Shown here in pieces: positions 43,601-53,157 of a DNA stretch of 64,000 nucleotides. The notes under the pieces are model-generated. The model ran no database searches and had not been told where the DNA came from. It saw only the letters and a program-made list of their open reading frames with translations. This DNA comes from Halomonas alkaliantarctica (lineage in GTDB: Bacteria > Pseudomonadota > Gammaproteobacteria > Pseudomonadales > Halomonadaceae). The position numbers and the translations under genes were made by a program. How positions within the stretch are numbered: position 1 is the stretch's first letter; each line of letters begins with the position of its first letter. The stretch spans positions 992,001-1,056,000 of the forward strand of contig NZ_CP122961.1 of NCBI RefSeq assembly GCF_029854215.1, written 5' to 3'.

Positions 43601-45322
43601 TTATTCGTCGCTTTCCCGTTGGTAGTTCGCCACGCTAACCGGCCCTGTTTCGCCGCTTTCCATCGCCGCTAACATAGGCGCTGCCTGGGTCTGGAACGCA
43701 ATCAGCGTGTCGCCGCTCAAGCTAGTGTTTTCAGGCAGGGGAACGGTCATCGCATTAACCGGCGAGTTGTTGACGATGACTTCATAGTGCAGGTGAGGGC
43801 CGGTGCTACGGCCGGTATTGCCTGATAGTGCAATACGCTCACCCATCGTTACCCGTTGACCTTGTTTAACCAGCTGGCGGGAGAGGTGCAGGTAGCGAGT
43901 GCGGTAGCCATTGTCGTGACGTACGACAATATAGCGTCCTGCTGCGTGATGGTTGCTCACGCGCTCGACAACACCATTGGCGGGAGCCGTGACCGGCGTG
44001 CCAATGGGCATGGCAAAGTCGGTACCATTATGCGGGCTAACACGGCCAGTGACTGGGTGCTTACGCCGTGGGTTAAAGTTGGAGCTTAGGCGGTAGCTGC
44101 CATCAAACGGGTGGCGGGAAAAAGCGGGGTCTAAGCTGCCGCCCTCAGGCGTGTAGAAATTATCGTCGCTGGCATTACGCACAACGGTTAAGTCCATGCG
44201 TTCGCCGTCGTAGTGAACCGCTAATACGCGAGAATCAAGCGTTTCCCCATCGATCATGTCTGACTCAACCAGCACCTGGAAGCGGTCACCGCGGCGACTG
44301 TCGCGCCGAAAATCAAGCTTCTTTTCAAGTAGCTTCGTCAGTTCGGTTACTGAGCCGCTGTCCAAGCCTGTCGACTGTGCGGAACGAGCAAAACTACCGC
44401 TGACGCTACCTGCATAGAGGCGCTGAACAGGTTCGCCCTGACGTTCAATAGTAGTGATGGCGAAATGGTCTGCATCTTTCTCTACCATTATGCCATCGCG
44501 GGTATTCTTCATCATCCGCAGTGATAACAAACGCCCATCTTCATCCAACTGATAATCAAAGCTGTGACCTGCGCGCCAATTCGTTAGCATGCGCTGATCG
44601 GGTAAATCTTCAAGCAGGGTCATCACTTCACTATAGCCAAGACCTAGATCATTCTGTGCCAGTACGGCGAAAGTTTCGCCAGATTCAACAATGTGTGTTT
44701 TCCATTCAGGCACGAACGGCTCTTCTGCCGCCAGCTCTAACTCCAGGAACGATATGTCGCCAAATAGATCAACGCCGTAATCCTCGTAAGAGGTAGCGTC
44801 AGCTATTTCAACAGAAGAAGTGTTATCTGCATCCAGCATGCCACTGGCTAGCGTGCCCAGCACAATCGCAATATGTAGTGCGCCATCGTCAAGGGAGTTG
44901 CTGCCCAGCGCTGGAGTATTCAACGTTGGTGCATCGAGTGATGCGGCATTCAACACAGTGACATCACTACTTAGGACTGGTTGATTCGCCGTGCCGGCTT
45001 CTGCACTGCCAATGACGTCAAGATCAATGATCTCGGTTACTGTGAGCTCACTGAGGGGGATATTCTCGCGGGTGGCGTCGAGGGCGCGTGAGGCGCGGTC
45101 GATCGCATCTGCGACGGGTGTTCGTTCTTGACGCAGGGAAGGAACGCCCGGAGTAGAGTCACTCGGAAGCGGTACCAGCACGCTTTCGAGTGGTGTATGT
45201 GATTGATTTAAATCTTGATATGTCGTCAGTAATTTTTGTGTGCCCAGCACAGTGACCATTGTGGCCACGGGTAAAAGTAATAATTTATGCGTGCGGGGCA
45301 GCGAATGAAGGATTCGCAACAT
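43601..45322 (-). CDS. M23-family murein endopeptidase, MepM-like
   Basis: A 573-residue exported zinc peptidase with an N-terminal membrane anchor (LLLLPVATMVTVLG). A long acidic linker follows. A LysM/OapA-like part has HIVESGETFAVLAQNDLG. The C-terminal M23 domain has the zinc ligands in HNGTDFAMPIGTPVTAPA and GPHLHYEVIVN with YLHLSRQ. It should cut peptide crosslinks during cell-wall growth. It is longer than E. coli MepM (440) because of the linker. The ribosome binding site is weak. Confidence 0.9.
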   Translation of the reverse strand: MLRILHSLPRTHKLLLLPVATMVTVLGTQKLLTTYQDLNQSHTPLESVLVPLPSDSTPGVPSLRQERTPVADAIDRASRALDATRENIPLSELTVTEIIDLDVIGSAEAGTANQPVLSSDVTVLNAASLDAPTLNTPALGSNSLDDGALHIAIVLGTLASGMLDADNTSSVEIADATSYEDYGVDLFGDISFLELELAAEEPFVPEWKTHIVESGETFAVLAQNDLGLGYSEVMTLLEDLPDQRMLTNWRAGHSFDYQLDEDGRLLSLRMMKNTRDGIMVEKDADHFAITTIERQGEPVQRLYAGSVSGSFARSAQSTGLDSGSVTELTKLLEKKLDFRRDSRRGDRFQVLVESDMIDGETLDSRVLAVHYDGERMDLTVVRNASDDNFYTPEGGSLDPAFSRHPFDGSYRLSSNFNPRRKHPVTGRVSPHNGTDFAMPIGTPVTAPANGVVERVSNHHAAGRYIVVRHDNGYRTRYLHLSRQLVKQGQRVTMGERIALSGNTGRSTGPHLHYEVIVNNSPVNAMTVPLPENTSLSGDTLIAFQTQAAPMLAAMESGETGPVSVANYQRESDE

Positions 45323-45757
45323 GGGAAAATAGGCCGCCGAGTTCGTGATTAATAATAACTATAAAGTGAATAAACTCAGAAACCATACCCCATGAAAGCA
45401 TGAGTGCATAGACTGTATATCTATACATAAAGCATAATTTAATACAAAAATGACAATAATAGCTAGAGATTACTATTTATAAACACCGTTTGCTAACAAA
45501 TGTAATCAATAAAGAAAGCTAACTAAATAACCTGAGTTAAACATGGACAAAAATTAACTTTTTTAAGGTCGAAATATAATAAATGTGGAGCGTTAGGTTG
45601 CTCGCCAAGCACAGAACACTTTTTTGCCTGCTGTTAGCGGCCATTTTCAGTTCTTTTACAAGCATAAGCGGAAGTGTTGGCTGTTTCCTGGCATTCTAGC
45701 CATGTTTTTTCGAATATTAAGCGCATTGTTTCGCTGTATTGCGTTGAGGAAATCGAA
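45323..45757. other. AT-rich intergenic region before the LysR gene
   Basis: 435 bp of markedly AT-rich sequence between the divergent M23 peptidase and LysR genes. It presumably holds both promoters. I see no gene, strong hairpin or clear operator in it. A frame continuous with the LysR gene reaches back to 45674 but lacks a ribosome binding site. Confidence 0.6.
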
Positions 45758-46681
45758 ATGTCCCGGGTAACACTTTCACAATGGCAAATGTTGGCTGCCG
45801 TGGTTGACCACGGTGGATTTGCGCGTGCGGCAGAAGCTGTACATAAAAGCCCTTCCACGCTAAATCATGCCGTGCATAAGTTAGAAGAGCAATTAGGCGT
45901 CCAGGTGCTAGAGCCTATTGGTCGACAAGTGCGGTTAACTGAAGCTGGCGAGCTGCTGCTTCGGCGCGCACGGCAGTTAATAGAGAGCGCGGCGTCACTT
46001 GAAGATGTCGCCACCCGGCTAGCTGCTGGTTTAGAAGCGGAAGTAGTGGTAGCGATCGATCAGGTGTTCCCTGCTGCAGCTCAAGCCAAAGCGTTAGAAC
46101 GCTTCTCGGAAACGTATCCCCAGGTGCGCGTTCAGTTACACGAGAGTGTGCTCAATGGCGGCATTGAAATGCTCTACGATGGCCGCGCAGACTTGGTGGT
46201 TTCCGGCATTGAGGCACAGGGTTTCTTGGGCGAACCGTTGGTAAACGTGCGTTTTGTTGCGGTGGCACATCCCCATCATGCGCTGCATCAGTTGGGTCGC
46301 TCGTTGGATCTGCGCGATTTGGCCCAGCATCGTCAGTTGGTGGTGCGTGATTCAGCGCTGCGACAATCAACCAACGCTGGCTGGTTAAAAGCTGAGCAGC
46401 GCTGGACCGTCAGCCATCTTAATACCTCACTGGATATGCTAAGGCGAGGCCTGGGCTTTGCCTGGATGCCGGAGACACGTATTACAGAGGAGTTAAACAG
46501 CGGACAATTAAAGCCGCTGCCGCTCCCCGCGGGCGGTATTCGTGAAGTGCCGATTCAGATGATTTTTCGCGACCGGGATCGGGCAGGGCCTGCGGCCCAC
46601 GCAATGGCCGCTGCACTGAAACAGGCCGTGGTAAGCGAATGTGCGCTGCATGATTCGACTTACTCGAATGAAAGGCTGTAA
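45758..46681 (+). CDS. LysR-family transcriptional regulator
   Basis: A 307-residue regulator. The N-terminal helix-turn-helix (SQWQMLAAVVDHGGFARAAE, KSPSTLNHAVHKLEEQLGVQ) is typical of the family, followed by a two-lobe substrate-binding domain. GAGGA upstream of 45758 fixes the start. It lies 90 bp before the glutathionyl-hydroquinone reductase gene on the same strand, which it may regulate. The ligand is unknown. Confidence 0.9.
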   Translation: MSRVTLSQWQMLAAVVDHGGFARAAEAVHKSPSTLNHAVHKLEEQLGVQVLEPIGRQVRLTEAGELLLRRARQLIESAASLEDVATRLAAGLEAEVVVAIDQVFPAAAQAKALERFSETYPQVRVQLHESVLNGGIEMLYDGRADLVVSGIEAQGFLGEPLVNVRFVAVAHPHHALHQLGRSLDLRDLAQHRQLVVRDSALRQSTNAGWLKAEQRWTVSHLNTSLDMLRRGLGFAWMPETRITEELNSGQLKPLPLPAGGIREVPIQMIFRDRDRAGPAAHAMAAALKQAVVSECALHDSTYSNERL

Positions 46682-46771
46682 AACATCCGCTTGAGCCTCC
46701 CTCAAGCGGGCGTATGCTGAAAAAAGTAACGCGATAGTTAAGAACTCAAAAGACTTTTCAGGAGACGCCCC

Positions 46772-47764
46772 GTGGGACTACTTGTAAACGGCGAATGGCA
46801 AGATCAGTGGTATGACACCAAAAAACACGGCGGTGAGTTTGTCCGTGAATCCGCTCAGTTACGCGACTGGGTGGGTGACCAGCCAGAAACAGACGGTGAC
46901 TGCTACCCAGCGGAAAAAGAGCGTTACCATTTATATGTCTCCCTCGCCTGCCCCTGGGCGCATCGCACGCTGATTATGCGCAAACTGAAAGGGCTGGAGC
47001 CGTTGATCGGCACGTCCCATGTTAGCCCCTTAATGCTCGACCAAGGCTGGACGTACCGCCAGGAAGAAGGAGCCAGTGGCGACCCCATTAATGGCGTCGA
47101 CTTTCATCACCAGCTGTATACCATGACCGACCCAAACTATACCGGTCGAGTGACCGTGCCTGTGTTATGGGACAAACAGCGCAGCGCCATCATTAATAAT
47201 GAATCCGCGGATCTGCTGCGCATGTTTAACCATGCGTTTGATGAGTTGACCGGCAACGACTTGGATTTTTACCCAGAAGACCTGCGTGGCGTCATTGATG
47301 ACGTAAACGCCGATGTTTACGACCATATCAATAACGGTGTTTATAAATCAGGCTTTGCCACCGAGCAGGCGGTCTATGAGAAGCACGTAAAGGCACTTTT
47401 TGACGCCCTAGAGCGCATGGAAGCGCGTTTGGCCGAACATCGTTACCTAGCCGGGGAGTGGTTAACCGAAGCAGATATTCGTCTGTTTACGACGCTGATT
47501 CGTTTTGATGCGGTTTACTACGGCCATTTCAAATGCAATTTTAAGCGAATTGAGGATTATCCTAACCTTGCCAATTACGTGAGGGAAATCTATCAGTGGC
47601 CAGGGGTGGCAGAGACCGTCAATATGGATCACATCAAACGCCACTACTATTATAGCCACGACACGATTAACCCTACGCGTATCGTGCCTGCCGGGCCGTT
47701 GCTCGAGTTTGATCAGCCTCATGACCGGGAGCGTTTAACGGGCAAAGGTGTGCGGTGTAAATAG
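46772..47764 (+). CDS. Glutathionyl-hydroquinone reductase (Xi-class glutathione transferase)
   Basis: A 330-residue cytosolic protein of the YqjG/EcfG family. It removes glutathione from glutathionyl-hydroquinones. The catalytic cysteine is in LYVSLACPWAHRTLIMRKL; GRVTVPVLWDKQ and NNESADLLRMFN make the glutathione site. The C-terminal helical domain has YLAGEWLTEADIRLFTTLIR. The start is GTG, supported by AGGAG eight bases upstream. A terminator follows at 47809. Confidence 0.93.
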   Translation: MGLLVNGEWQDQWYDTKKHGGEFVRESAQLRDWVGDQPETDGDCYPAEKERYHLYVSLACPWAHRTLIMRKLKGLEPLIGTSHVSPLMLDQGWTYRQEEGASGDPINGVDFHHQLYTMTDPNYTGRVTVPVLWDKQRSAIINNESADLLRMFNHAFDELTGNDLDFYPEDLRGVIDDVNADVYDHINNGVYKSGFATEQAVYEKHVKALFDALERMEARLAEHRYLAGEWLTEADIRLFTTLIRFDAVYYGHFKCNFKRIEDYPNLANYVREIYQWPGVAETVNMDHIKRHYYYSHDTINPTRIVPAGPLLEFDQPHDRERLTGKGVRCK

Positions 47765-47808
47765 AGATGTGGCGTAACCAGTTTGCGTACCGCCATGCGG
47801 TTCCCATC

Positions 47809-47842
47809 AAAAAGGGCCACCCCAATGGGGCGGCCCTTTTTT
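47809..47842. terminator. Terminator after glutathionyl-hydroquinone reductase
   Basis: AAAAAGGGCC pairs with GGCCCTTTTT, with an inner CCC/GGG, and T residues follow. It also provides a T-run on the minus strand for the convergent PRC-barrel gene. Confidence 0.85.
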
Positions 47843-47879
47843 CTGACGTTACGTTTCGGCAAAACGCAGCGAGTAGACG

Positions 47880-48368
47880 TTAACCATTATCATCGATATC
47901 TAACGCTTCACGGGTACGCTGCCAAGCGCTTTCAGCCCCTTCTTGGGTCGTTTCCCAGGCATCGCGAGCGTTAGCTTTGGTCTGCTCCCACCACTCGTTA
48001 TTATAAGCAGGGAAGGCTTCTACTTCTTCCTGGCTGGCTTCGACCATTATGCGATGTTCTGTGTCACCATCGGCTTCCGTTTCGGTTTCGAGGGTGAAGT
48101 AATCGGTATCAACAACGATCTCGCGACCGCCTAAGCCAAGTACTGAACCACTTTCGATCACAATCGCGGTAATACGCATCTCTTCATCAAACAGGATGTC
48201 GTCAACATCGCCAATCTCTTCACCGGAACCACCGGCAAAATAGACTTCTGCATCGAGAATATCATCGGCAGAATACATGCCCTGAGGCTCGTTGGACGCA
48301 TGTGCACCCATAGCAAAACTTCCCAGTAGGGCAGTACCGATCGCGGTTGTCAGGATTGTCTTACGCAT
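47880..48368 (-). CDS. Exported PRC-barrel domain protein
   Basis: A 162-residue protein with a signal peptide (MRKTILTTAIGTALLGSFAM, cleavage after AHA). The mature part is a PRC-barrel: YSADDILDAEVYFAGGSGEE, IGDVDDILFDEEMRITAIVI. An acidic, tryptophan-containing helical tail follows. GGAGAGA upstream of 48368 sets the start; a frame to 48572 would have no signal peptide at its beginning. Function is unknown; such proteins often accompany general stress genes, as with the CsbD gene just upstream. Confidence 0.8.
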   Translation of the reverse strand: MRKTILTTAIGTALLGSFAMGAHASNEPQGMYSADDILDAEVYFAGGSGEEIGDVDDILFDEEMRITAIVIESGSVLGLGGREIVVDTDYFTLETETEADGDTEHRIMVEASQEEVEAFPAYNNEWWEQTKANARDAWETTQEGAESAWQRTREALDIDDNG

Positions 48369-48519
48369 AGCATCTCTCCATGTGGCTACGATAGATAGTA
48401 AGTCGATATGGCTGCAGGTATTGAAGGGGTAACGTGACAAGAACCTTCGATACATTATGTTGCTAAGAAACCGACCTACCAAAACGGAAATGGTGTAATT
48501 AGAGGGTGCAGTAAGAGTA

Positions 48520-48717
48520 TTACTGTTTATCAGCCCAGTCGTCTGCTTGGCGCTCTGCTTCTTCGCGCTCAAGACCGTACTTCTGCTGAAGCTTGCCCAC
48601 CAGTTGATCTTTCTTACCGCCGATCTGATCCAGTTCGTCGTCAGTCAGCTCGCCCCAGCTAGAACGGGCTTTACCCTTCATCTCTTTCCATTTGCCTTCA
48701 ATTTGATCCCAGTTCAT
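48520..48717 (-). CDS. CsbD-family stress protein
   Basis: A 65-residue hydrophilic protein with the CsbD signature: WDQIEGKWKEMKGKARSSWG, then LTDDELDQIGGKKDQLVGKL and YGLEREEAERQADDW. Family members are abundant under general stress; their molecular role is unclear. AAGGAG precedes the ATG. It lies upstream of the PRC-barrel gene with a 151-bp gap. Confidence 0.93.
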   Translation of the reverse strand: MNWDQIEGKWKEMKGKARSSWGELTDDELDQIGGKKDQLVGKLQQKYGLEREEAERQADDWADKQ

Positions 48718-49225
48718 TGCATCGCTCCTTGAGAATAGTGAACTTAATTAGGCATTTCATAGGTTAGACCATATTTGCATGAGTGCAAGTACTTGATCCA
48801 ATGTGGTGTAAGTTAAAAGTGCTGGTAAGAGGTGAAATGCAGTGGTAGGATGCGTCCTCCTCGCATGTGTTGACCCCTCCATCATGACGATAAGCGTCCT
48901 CCTACGTAGTTATTCGTAGTAGCGCTTGCGGGAACATCTCGCCATTTGCTAGATGTTCATTGCTGTGAAGATGGCGCGCCTCCAGTATTTCACCACACGG
49001 GTGAAATCGGCGCAGAAGGTCGCCACAACGATTGGCCCGCTAACGCGGTGTTTGCCAACCGGATGCTAGGTGCGACCGGCGTCTCCGACTCCATTGATGG
49101 CTTTGACCGCTACGGCGGTGCCTGTTATCGATAACGACCATACTTTATGTCGTTATGCGCTGACTGAGTCAGAGACGCTTATGATGTTTTTTGCCGGTGC
49201 TTACCGGCCTACCAAGGTGTGATTA
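48718..49225. other. Long structured intergenic region before the DEAD-box helicase
   Basis: 508 bp without a convincing gene. It contains TTTCACC/GGTGAAA around 48977-48995, ATAACGAC/GTCGTTAT at about 49132-49156, and GCCGGT-GCTT-ACCGGC at 49193-49208, directly before the helicase AGGTG site. GCGTCCTCCT occurs twice near 48855 and 48896. A long, structured 5' untranslated region is typical of cold-shock helicase genes. Confidence 0.5.
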
Positions 49226-50941
49226 ATGACCTCGACTTCTGTCGCCTCGCCGAGCTTCGGCGATCTGGCTCTTTTGCCTGCCGTTCTGTCTGCTGTTGAA
49301 TCACAGGGCTACCTAGTTCCCTCGCCGATTCAAGCGCAAACCATCCCTGCGCTGCTTGAAGGCCGCGATATGCTGGGCCAGGCCCAGACGGGTACCGGCA
49401 AAACTGCAGCGTTTGCATTACCGTTACTGTCACGTTTAGAACTGACTCGCCGCGAGCCGCAAGTGTTGGTGATGGCGCCAACCCGCGAATTGGCTCAGCA
49501 GGTAGCTGCCTCGTTTAGTAAGTATGGCCAAAACCTCAAAGGTCTCGAAGTGGCGACCCTATGTGGTGGCCAAGAGTACCGTGAACAGCTGGGCGCCCTT
49601 AAGCGTGGCGCGCAGGTGGTTGTTGGTACCCCAGGCCGGATTATCGACCACCTGGACCGCGGTAGCCTGAAGCTTGATGGCCTCTCCGCCTTAGTGCTGG
49701 ACGAAGCTGATGAAATGCTGCGCATGGGCTTTATCGACGACGTAAAACGCGTGGTTGCCGATACCCCGAAAGATGCTCAGCGTGTGTTCTTCTCGGCGAC
49801 ACTGCCGACGGAAATTGAGCGCATCGTTAACCGTTACTTGGTTAACCCTGTGAAAGTTGCGATTGAGTCGGGCACCACGACCGGCGAAAACATCGAACAG
49901 CGCATTGTCCGCGTTGACGGTGGCGCTAAGCTTGAAGCGCTTTCGCGCATTCTTGAAGTCGAGCCGGTTGATGGGGCCATCGTCTTTGTGCGTACCCGTG
50001 CAGCTTGTACCACGCTCGTTGAGCAGTTGACTGCTCGTGGCGTTAACGCCGCTGGCCTATCGGGTGATCTTGATCAGAGCCTGCGTGAGCGCACTATTAC
50101 ACGCTTGAAGCGCGGCAAAGTCGACGTGCTGATCGCTACCGATGTAGCTGCCCGTGGTCTTGACGTGTCGCGCATCACTCACGTTATCAACTACGATCTG
50201 CCTCAGGATGCAGAAGCTTACACGCACCGTATCGGTCGTACCGGTCGTGCGGGTCGTAGCGGTATCGCGATTACCTTCGCCGGTTTCCGTGAAGGCCGCA
50301 AAGTCGGCTGGATGGAGCAGGCGACTGGTCAGAAAATGACCGAAATGCCACTGCCTGACGAAAGTGCTATTCGCGCCCACCGCGATGAAGTCTTCCATGA
50401 GCGTGTTATCGCCTCCTTAACCAAAGGCGCAGAAGAGCAGCGTGCTTTGATTGAGCGCCTGATCGAAGAAGGCCATGATCCGATCGAGCTGACCTGTGCG
50501 TTTGCCGCGATGGCCCGCGCTGACGAAGCGCCGATCGGTCGCCTACAAGCGCCGCGCAAAGAGAAGCCCACGCGCGATGGCGCCTCTGGCGGTAAGCCGG
50601 GTGCTCGTCGCGAACGCACTGGCGCGCCGACTGAAGGCATGACGCGCTACCGCGTATCGGTTGGTCATAAAGATGGCGTCAAGCCTGGCCAACTAGTCGG
50701 TGCTCTCGCTAACGAAGGCGGCATTGAAGGCGCGCGTATCGGTCGTATCGATATTCGCAACGCTTTCTCTGTGGTCGAATTGCCGAGCGGCTTGCCCTCG
50801 ACGATTCTGACCAAGATGGCCCGTGCTCGTGTAGCCGGTCGCCCGCTGGAAATCAGCGAAGACAGCGCACCGGCAGAGCGCGCTCCGCGCCGTCGTCGTG
50901 ACGAAGGCGATGCGCCGGTTCGTCGTCGCGAACGCGCCTAA
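49226..50941 (+). CDS. deaD: DEAD-box ATP-dependent RNA helicase, DeaD/CsdA-like
   Basis: A 571-residue helicase. Motif Q is SPIQAQTIPALL, motif I AQTGTGKTAAFALPLL, Ia PTRELAQQV, II VLDEADEML, III FSATLP, and motif VI is HRIGRTGRAGRSG. The C-terminal region has a DbpA-like RNA-binding domain (YRVSVGHKDGVKPGQLVGAL) and an Arg-rich tail. It assists ribosome assembly and RNA turnover, especially in the cold. An AGGTG site precedes the ATG, right after a hairpin. Two hairpins follow the stop. Confidence 0.93.
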   Translation: MTSTSVASPSFGDLALLPAVLSAVESQGYLVPSPIQAQTIPALLEGRDMLGQAQTGTGKTAAFALPLLSRLELTRREPQVLVMAPTRELAQQVAASFSKYGQNLKGLEVATLCGGQEYREQLGALKRGAQVVVGTPGRIIDHLDRGSLKLDGLSALVLDEADEMLRMGFIDDVKRVVADTPKDAQRVFFSATLPTEIERIVNRYLVNPVKVAIESGTTTGENIEQRIVRVDGGAKLEALSRILEVEPVDGAIVFVRTRAACTTLVEQLTARGVNAAGLSGDLDQSLRERTITRLKRGKVDVLIATDVAARGLDVSRITHVINYDLPQDAEAYTHRIGRTGRAGRSGIAITFAGFREGRKVGWMEQATGQKMTEMPLPDESAIRAHRDEVFHERVIASLTKGAEEQRALIERLIEEGHDPIELTCAFAAMARADEAPIGRLQAPRKEKPTRDGASGGKPGARRERTGAPTEGMTRYRVSVGHKDGVKPGQLVGALANEGGIEGARIGRIDIRNAFSVVELPSGLPSTILTKMARARVAGRPLEISEDSAPAERAPRRRRDEGDAPVRRRERA

Positions 50942-50965
50942 GCCTTCAACAACGTAAGGATTAAT

Positions 50966-50988
50966 CAGCTGCCGCCAAGCGGCAGCTG
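50966..50988 (+). terminator. First hairpin after the helicase gene
   Basis: CAGCTGCCGC pairs with GCGGCAGCTG over a CAA loop. No U-tract follows, so it may protect the 3' end or help the stronger terminator 13 bases on. Confidence 0.5.
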
Positions 50989-51000
50989 AGAAGATCTCAA

Positions 51001-51037
51001 CGCCCCCGCACCTTTACTGGTGCGGGGGCGTTTTTTT
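51001..51037 (+). terminator. Strong intrinsic terminator of the helicase gene
   Basis: CGCCCCCGCACC and GGTGCGGGGGCG form a perfect 12-bp stem with a 6-nt loop followed by seven T residues. Confidence 0.95.
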
Positions 51038-51086
51038 GCTACCTTATTCATCATTCTCAGGATTGTTTACGTTCAGGGAGGAAGCC

Positions 51087-51773
51087 ATGACCGTACCGCT
51101 ACACGAATGGAATTTGGCTCCGCGAGAGGCGAGGATACTGCAGTCGCGGATGGCAAAGCGCTTAGAGCTTACTGATCGTCTAGCGCCGATAATGCATATC
51201 GCCGGGGTGGATATTGGCTTCGAAGAGGGCGGTGAAATAACCCGGGCAGCGGTGGTGGTATTGAAATGGGATCCTGCCACCGCACCCGATTTCAGGGTGG
51301 TAGAGCAGGTGGTTCATCGTGAGCCCACCCGCATGCCGTATATTCCCGGGTTGCTTTCGTTTCGAGAAATTCCCGCTGCGCTGGGGGCATTTGAAAAACT
51401 CAGCGTGATACCTGAGCTGGTGATGGTCGATGGCCAGGGGATTGCACACCCGCGCCGATTAGGCGTGGCGGCTCACTTAGGATTATGGCTGGATTTGCCC
51501 ACCATCGGTATTGCCAAGTCACGCCTATATGGCCAGCACGAGGAGGTGGGCGAGCAGCGTGGCGACTGGGTGCCGCTCTACGCAGGGCAGGAAACCATAG
51601 GTGCCGTTTTGCGCTCCCGCACCAAGGTCAAACCCGTGTACGTATCACCTGGGCACCGAATCACTTTAGAAACTTCGCTGACCTGGGTGTTGCGCTGCTT
51701 AGGGCGTACCAAACTGCCTGAGCCTACACGGCTGGCGGATCGATTGGCTTCGCGGCGCGATCAGCTGAGGTAG
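51087..51773 (+). CDS. nfi: Endonuclease V
   Basis: A 228-residue DNA repair nuclease. It cuts the second bond 3' to deoxyinosine. The metal-binding aspartate is in IAGVDIGFEEGG, MPYIPGLLSFREIPA is the wedge segment, and VMVDGQGIAHPRRLGVAAH is the family signature. TIGIAKSRLYG carries the conserved lysine. The start at 51087 has GGGAGGA upstream, whereas a longer frame would begin inside the helicase terminator. Confidence 0.94.
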   Translation: MTVPLHEWNLAPREARILQSRMAKRLELTDRLAPIMHIAGVDIGFEEGGEITRAAVVVLKWDPATAPDFRVVEQVVHREPTRMPYIPGLLSFREIPAALGAFEKLSVIPELVMVDGQGIAHPRRLGVAAHLGLWLDLPTIGIAKSRLYGQHEEVGEQRGDWVPLYAGQETIGAVLRSRTKVKPVYVSPGHRITLETSLTWVLRCLGRTKLPEPTRLADRLASRRDQLR

Positions 51774-51803
51774 TCGGCGTTTGCAAAGCGCTTTTGCTAA
51801 GGG

Positions 51804-52520
51804 CTATACAAACGCCAAAAAGCGCCGCAGCAGGCTGGAGGCTTCTTGACAGTCAGCAATGTTCGCCAGCAGGGTGTCGGGCTCTTCGCCCTGGTCGCGT
51901 AGAGCGGCGCGTTGGCGTTCAAGGTAGGCACGCATCACTGGCGCCGTAAACTCGGGGTGAAACTGTACGCTCCACTGGCGCGGCCCGTACCGCAGCGCCT
52001 GGTGGGCGTCGTGGCTGTTATGGGCTAACACCGTGCAATCAAGAGGCGCTTGCATCACCGACTGGGCATGGGTCAGGTGAGCGGCAAAGCTCGCCGGCAG
52101 CTGGCTAAACAGGGGGTCTTGCTGACCTGCTTGGGTTAGCCGCACGGTGCGTGTGCCTGATTCACGGCCCGCGGGATGGTAGTCGCTCACGCCACCAAAC
52201 GCGGCGGCCATTAACTGGTGGCCATAGCAAACGCCAAGCATCGGCGTGTCGTTAGCCAGTGCCTCTTGCAGCCACGGTTTAAGCGCTTCGCTCCAGGGTT
52301 CGGCTTCGCTGACCATACTGTGTGAGCCAGTAATCACAATGCCTGCCACTGCATCAAGGTCAGGGGCAATGGGTTGGCGGGGTGCATCCCATACCTGTAG
52401 CTCCAAATGTGCTGGCAGGGCAGTGCTAAGTTGCTTTATAAATAGCGTTTCAAAATCACCGTGTTGGTCGACAACTTCCGGAAAAGCGTCGCCGGTTTTA
52501 ACGATCAATACACAGGCCAT
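51804..52520 (-). CDS. Class I glutamine amidotransferase (GMP-synthase-like)
   Basis: A 238-residue stand-alone GATase-I protein. The catalytic cysteine is in LGVCYGHQLMAAAFGG, and the His-Glu pair is in VQFHPEFT. The start at 52520 is preceded by AGAGAG; a longer frame to 52628 has no site. Such proteins resemble the amidotransferase half of GMP synthase but lack the synthetase half, and usually hydrolyse or transfer gamma-glutamyl amides. It diverges from tpx and lies within 3 kb of the amidoligase pair. Confidence 0.87.
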   Translation of the reverse strand: MACVLIVKTGDAFPEVVDQHGDFETLFIKQLSTALPAHLELQVWDAPRQPIAPDLDAVAGIVITGSHSMVSEAEPWSEALKPWLQEALANDTPMLGVCYGHQLMAAAFGGVSDYHPAGRESGTRTVRLTQAGQQDPLFSQLPASFAAHLTHAQSVMQAPLDCTVLAHNSHDAHQALRYGPRQWSVQFHPEFTAPVMRAYLERQRAALRDQGEEPDTLLANIADCQEASSLLRRFLAFV

Positions 52521-52656
52521 ATGGCTCTCTCTGTATGATGAAATGCAAACGTTGAACAAAGGTCTTTCAGGAAGCGCGTAAAGGCGTGAAGATAGCCTAC
52601 CATGGCTTCTTAAATGGTAAGAATGCATTAATTATTAACGTCATAAGGAGTAGATA

Positions 52657-53157
52657 ATGCAACAGATTACCCGTGCAGGCGAACCGCTGGATGTGGCTGG
52701 TACACTGCCTGCAAAAGGGCAGGCGGCACCTGCGATGACGCTGACCAACACCGATCTGCAAGACGTAACGCTTGATACGTATGCAGGCAAGCGTAAAGTG
52801 CTCAATATCATTCCCAGTGTGGATACACCCACCTGCGCTATGTCTACGCGTCGCTTTAACGAGCTGGCGTCTAACCTTGCGGACACCGTGGTATTGGTCG
52901 TTTCAGCGGATTTACCCTTTGCGGCAAAACGCTTTTGTGGCGCGGAAGGACTGGATAACGTCGAAACGCTATCTACTTTCCGTCATCCCGAGTTTCGCGA
53001 AGCCTGGGGCGTGGCGCTGTGCAACAACCCAATGGAAGGCCTATGCGCCCGTGCCGTAGTGGTACTGGATGCCGATAACCGCGTGCTGCATAGCGAGCTG
53101 GTAAGCGAGCTGAAAAACGAGCCTGATTACGAGGCTGCCTTAGCGGTTTTGAACTGA
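52657..53157 (+). CDS. tpx: Thiol peroxidase (atypical 2-Cys peroxiredoxin)
   Basis: A 166-residue antioxidant enzyme of normal Tpx length. The peroxidatic cysteine is C60 in [15 protein letters not shown] and the resolving cysteine is C94 in [11 protein letters not shown]. It reduces peroxides using thioredoxin. AAGGAG precedes the ATG. The 3' end overlaps the convergent C26 peptidase gene by 18 bp. Confidence 0.95.
   Translation: MQQITRAGEPLDVAGTLPAKGQAAPAMTLTNTDLQDVTLDTYAGKRKVLNIIPSVDTPTCAMSTRRFNELASNLADTVVLVVSADLPFAAKRFCGAEGLDNVETLSTFRHPEFREAWGVALCNNPMEGLCARAVVVLDADNRVLHSELVSELKNEPDYEAALAVLN

Noticed and set aside
48946..49134. 62-residue frame before the DEAD-box helicase
   Set aside because: No ribosome binding site or recognisable similarity; better explained as part of a structured leader, though not excluded.
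51036..51086. N-terminal extension of endonuclease V
   Set aside because: It begins inside the T-run of the helicase terminator; GGGAGGA precedes the ATG at 51087.
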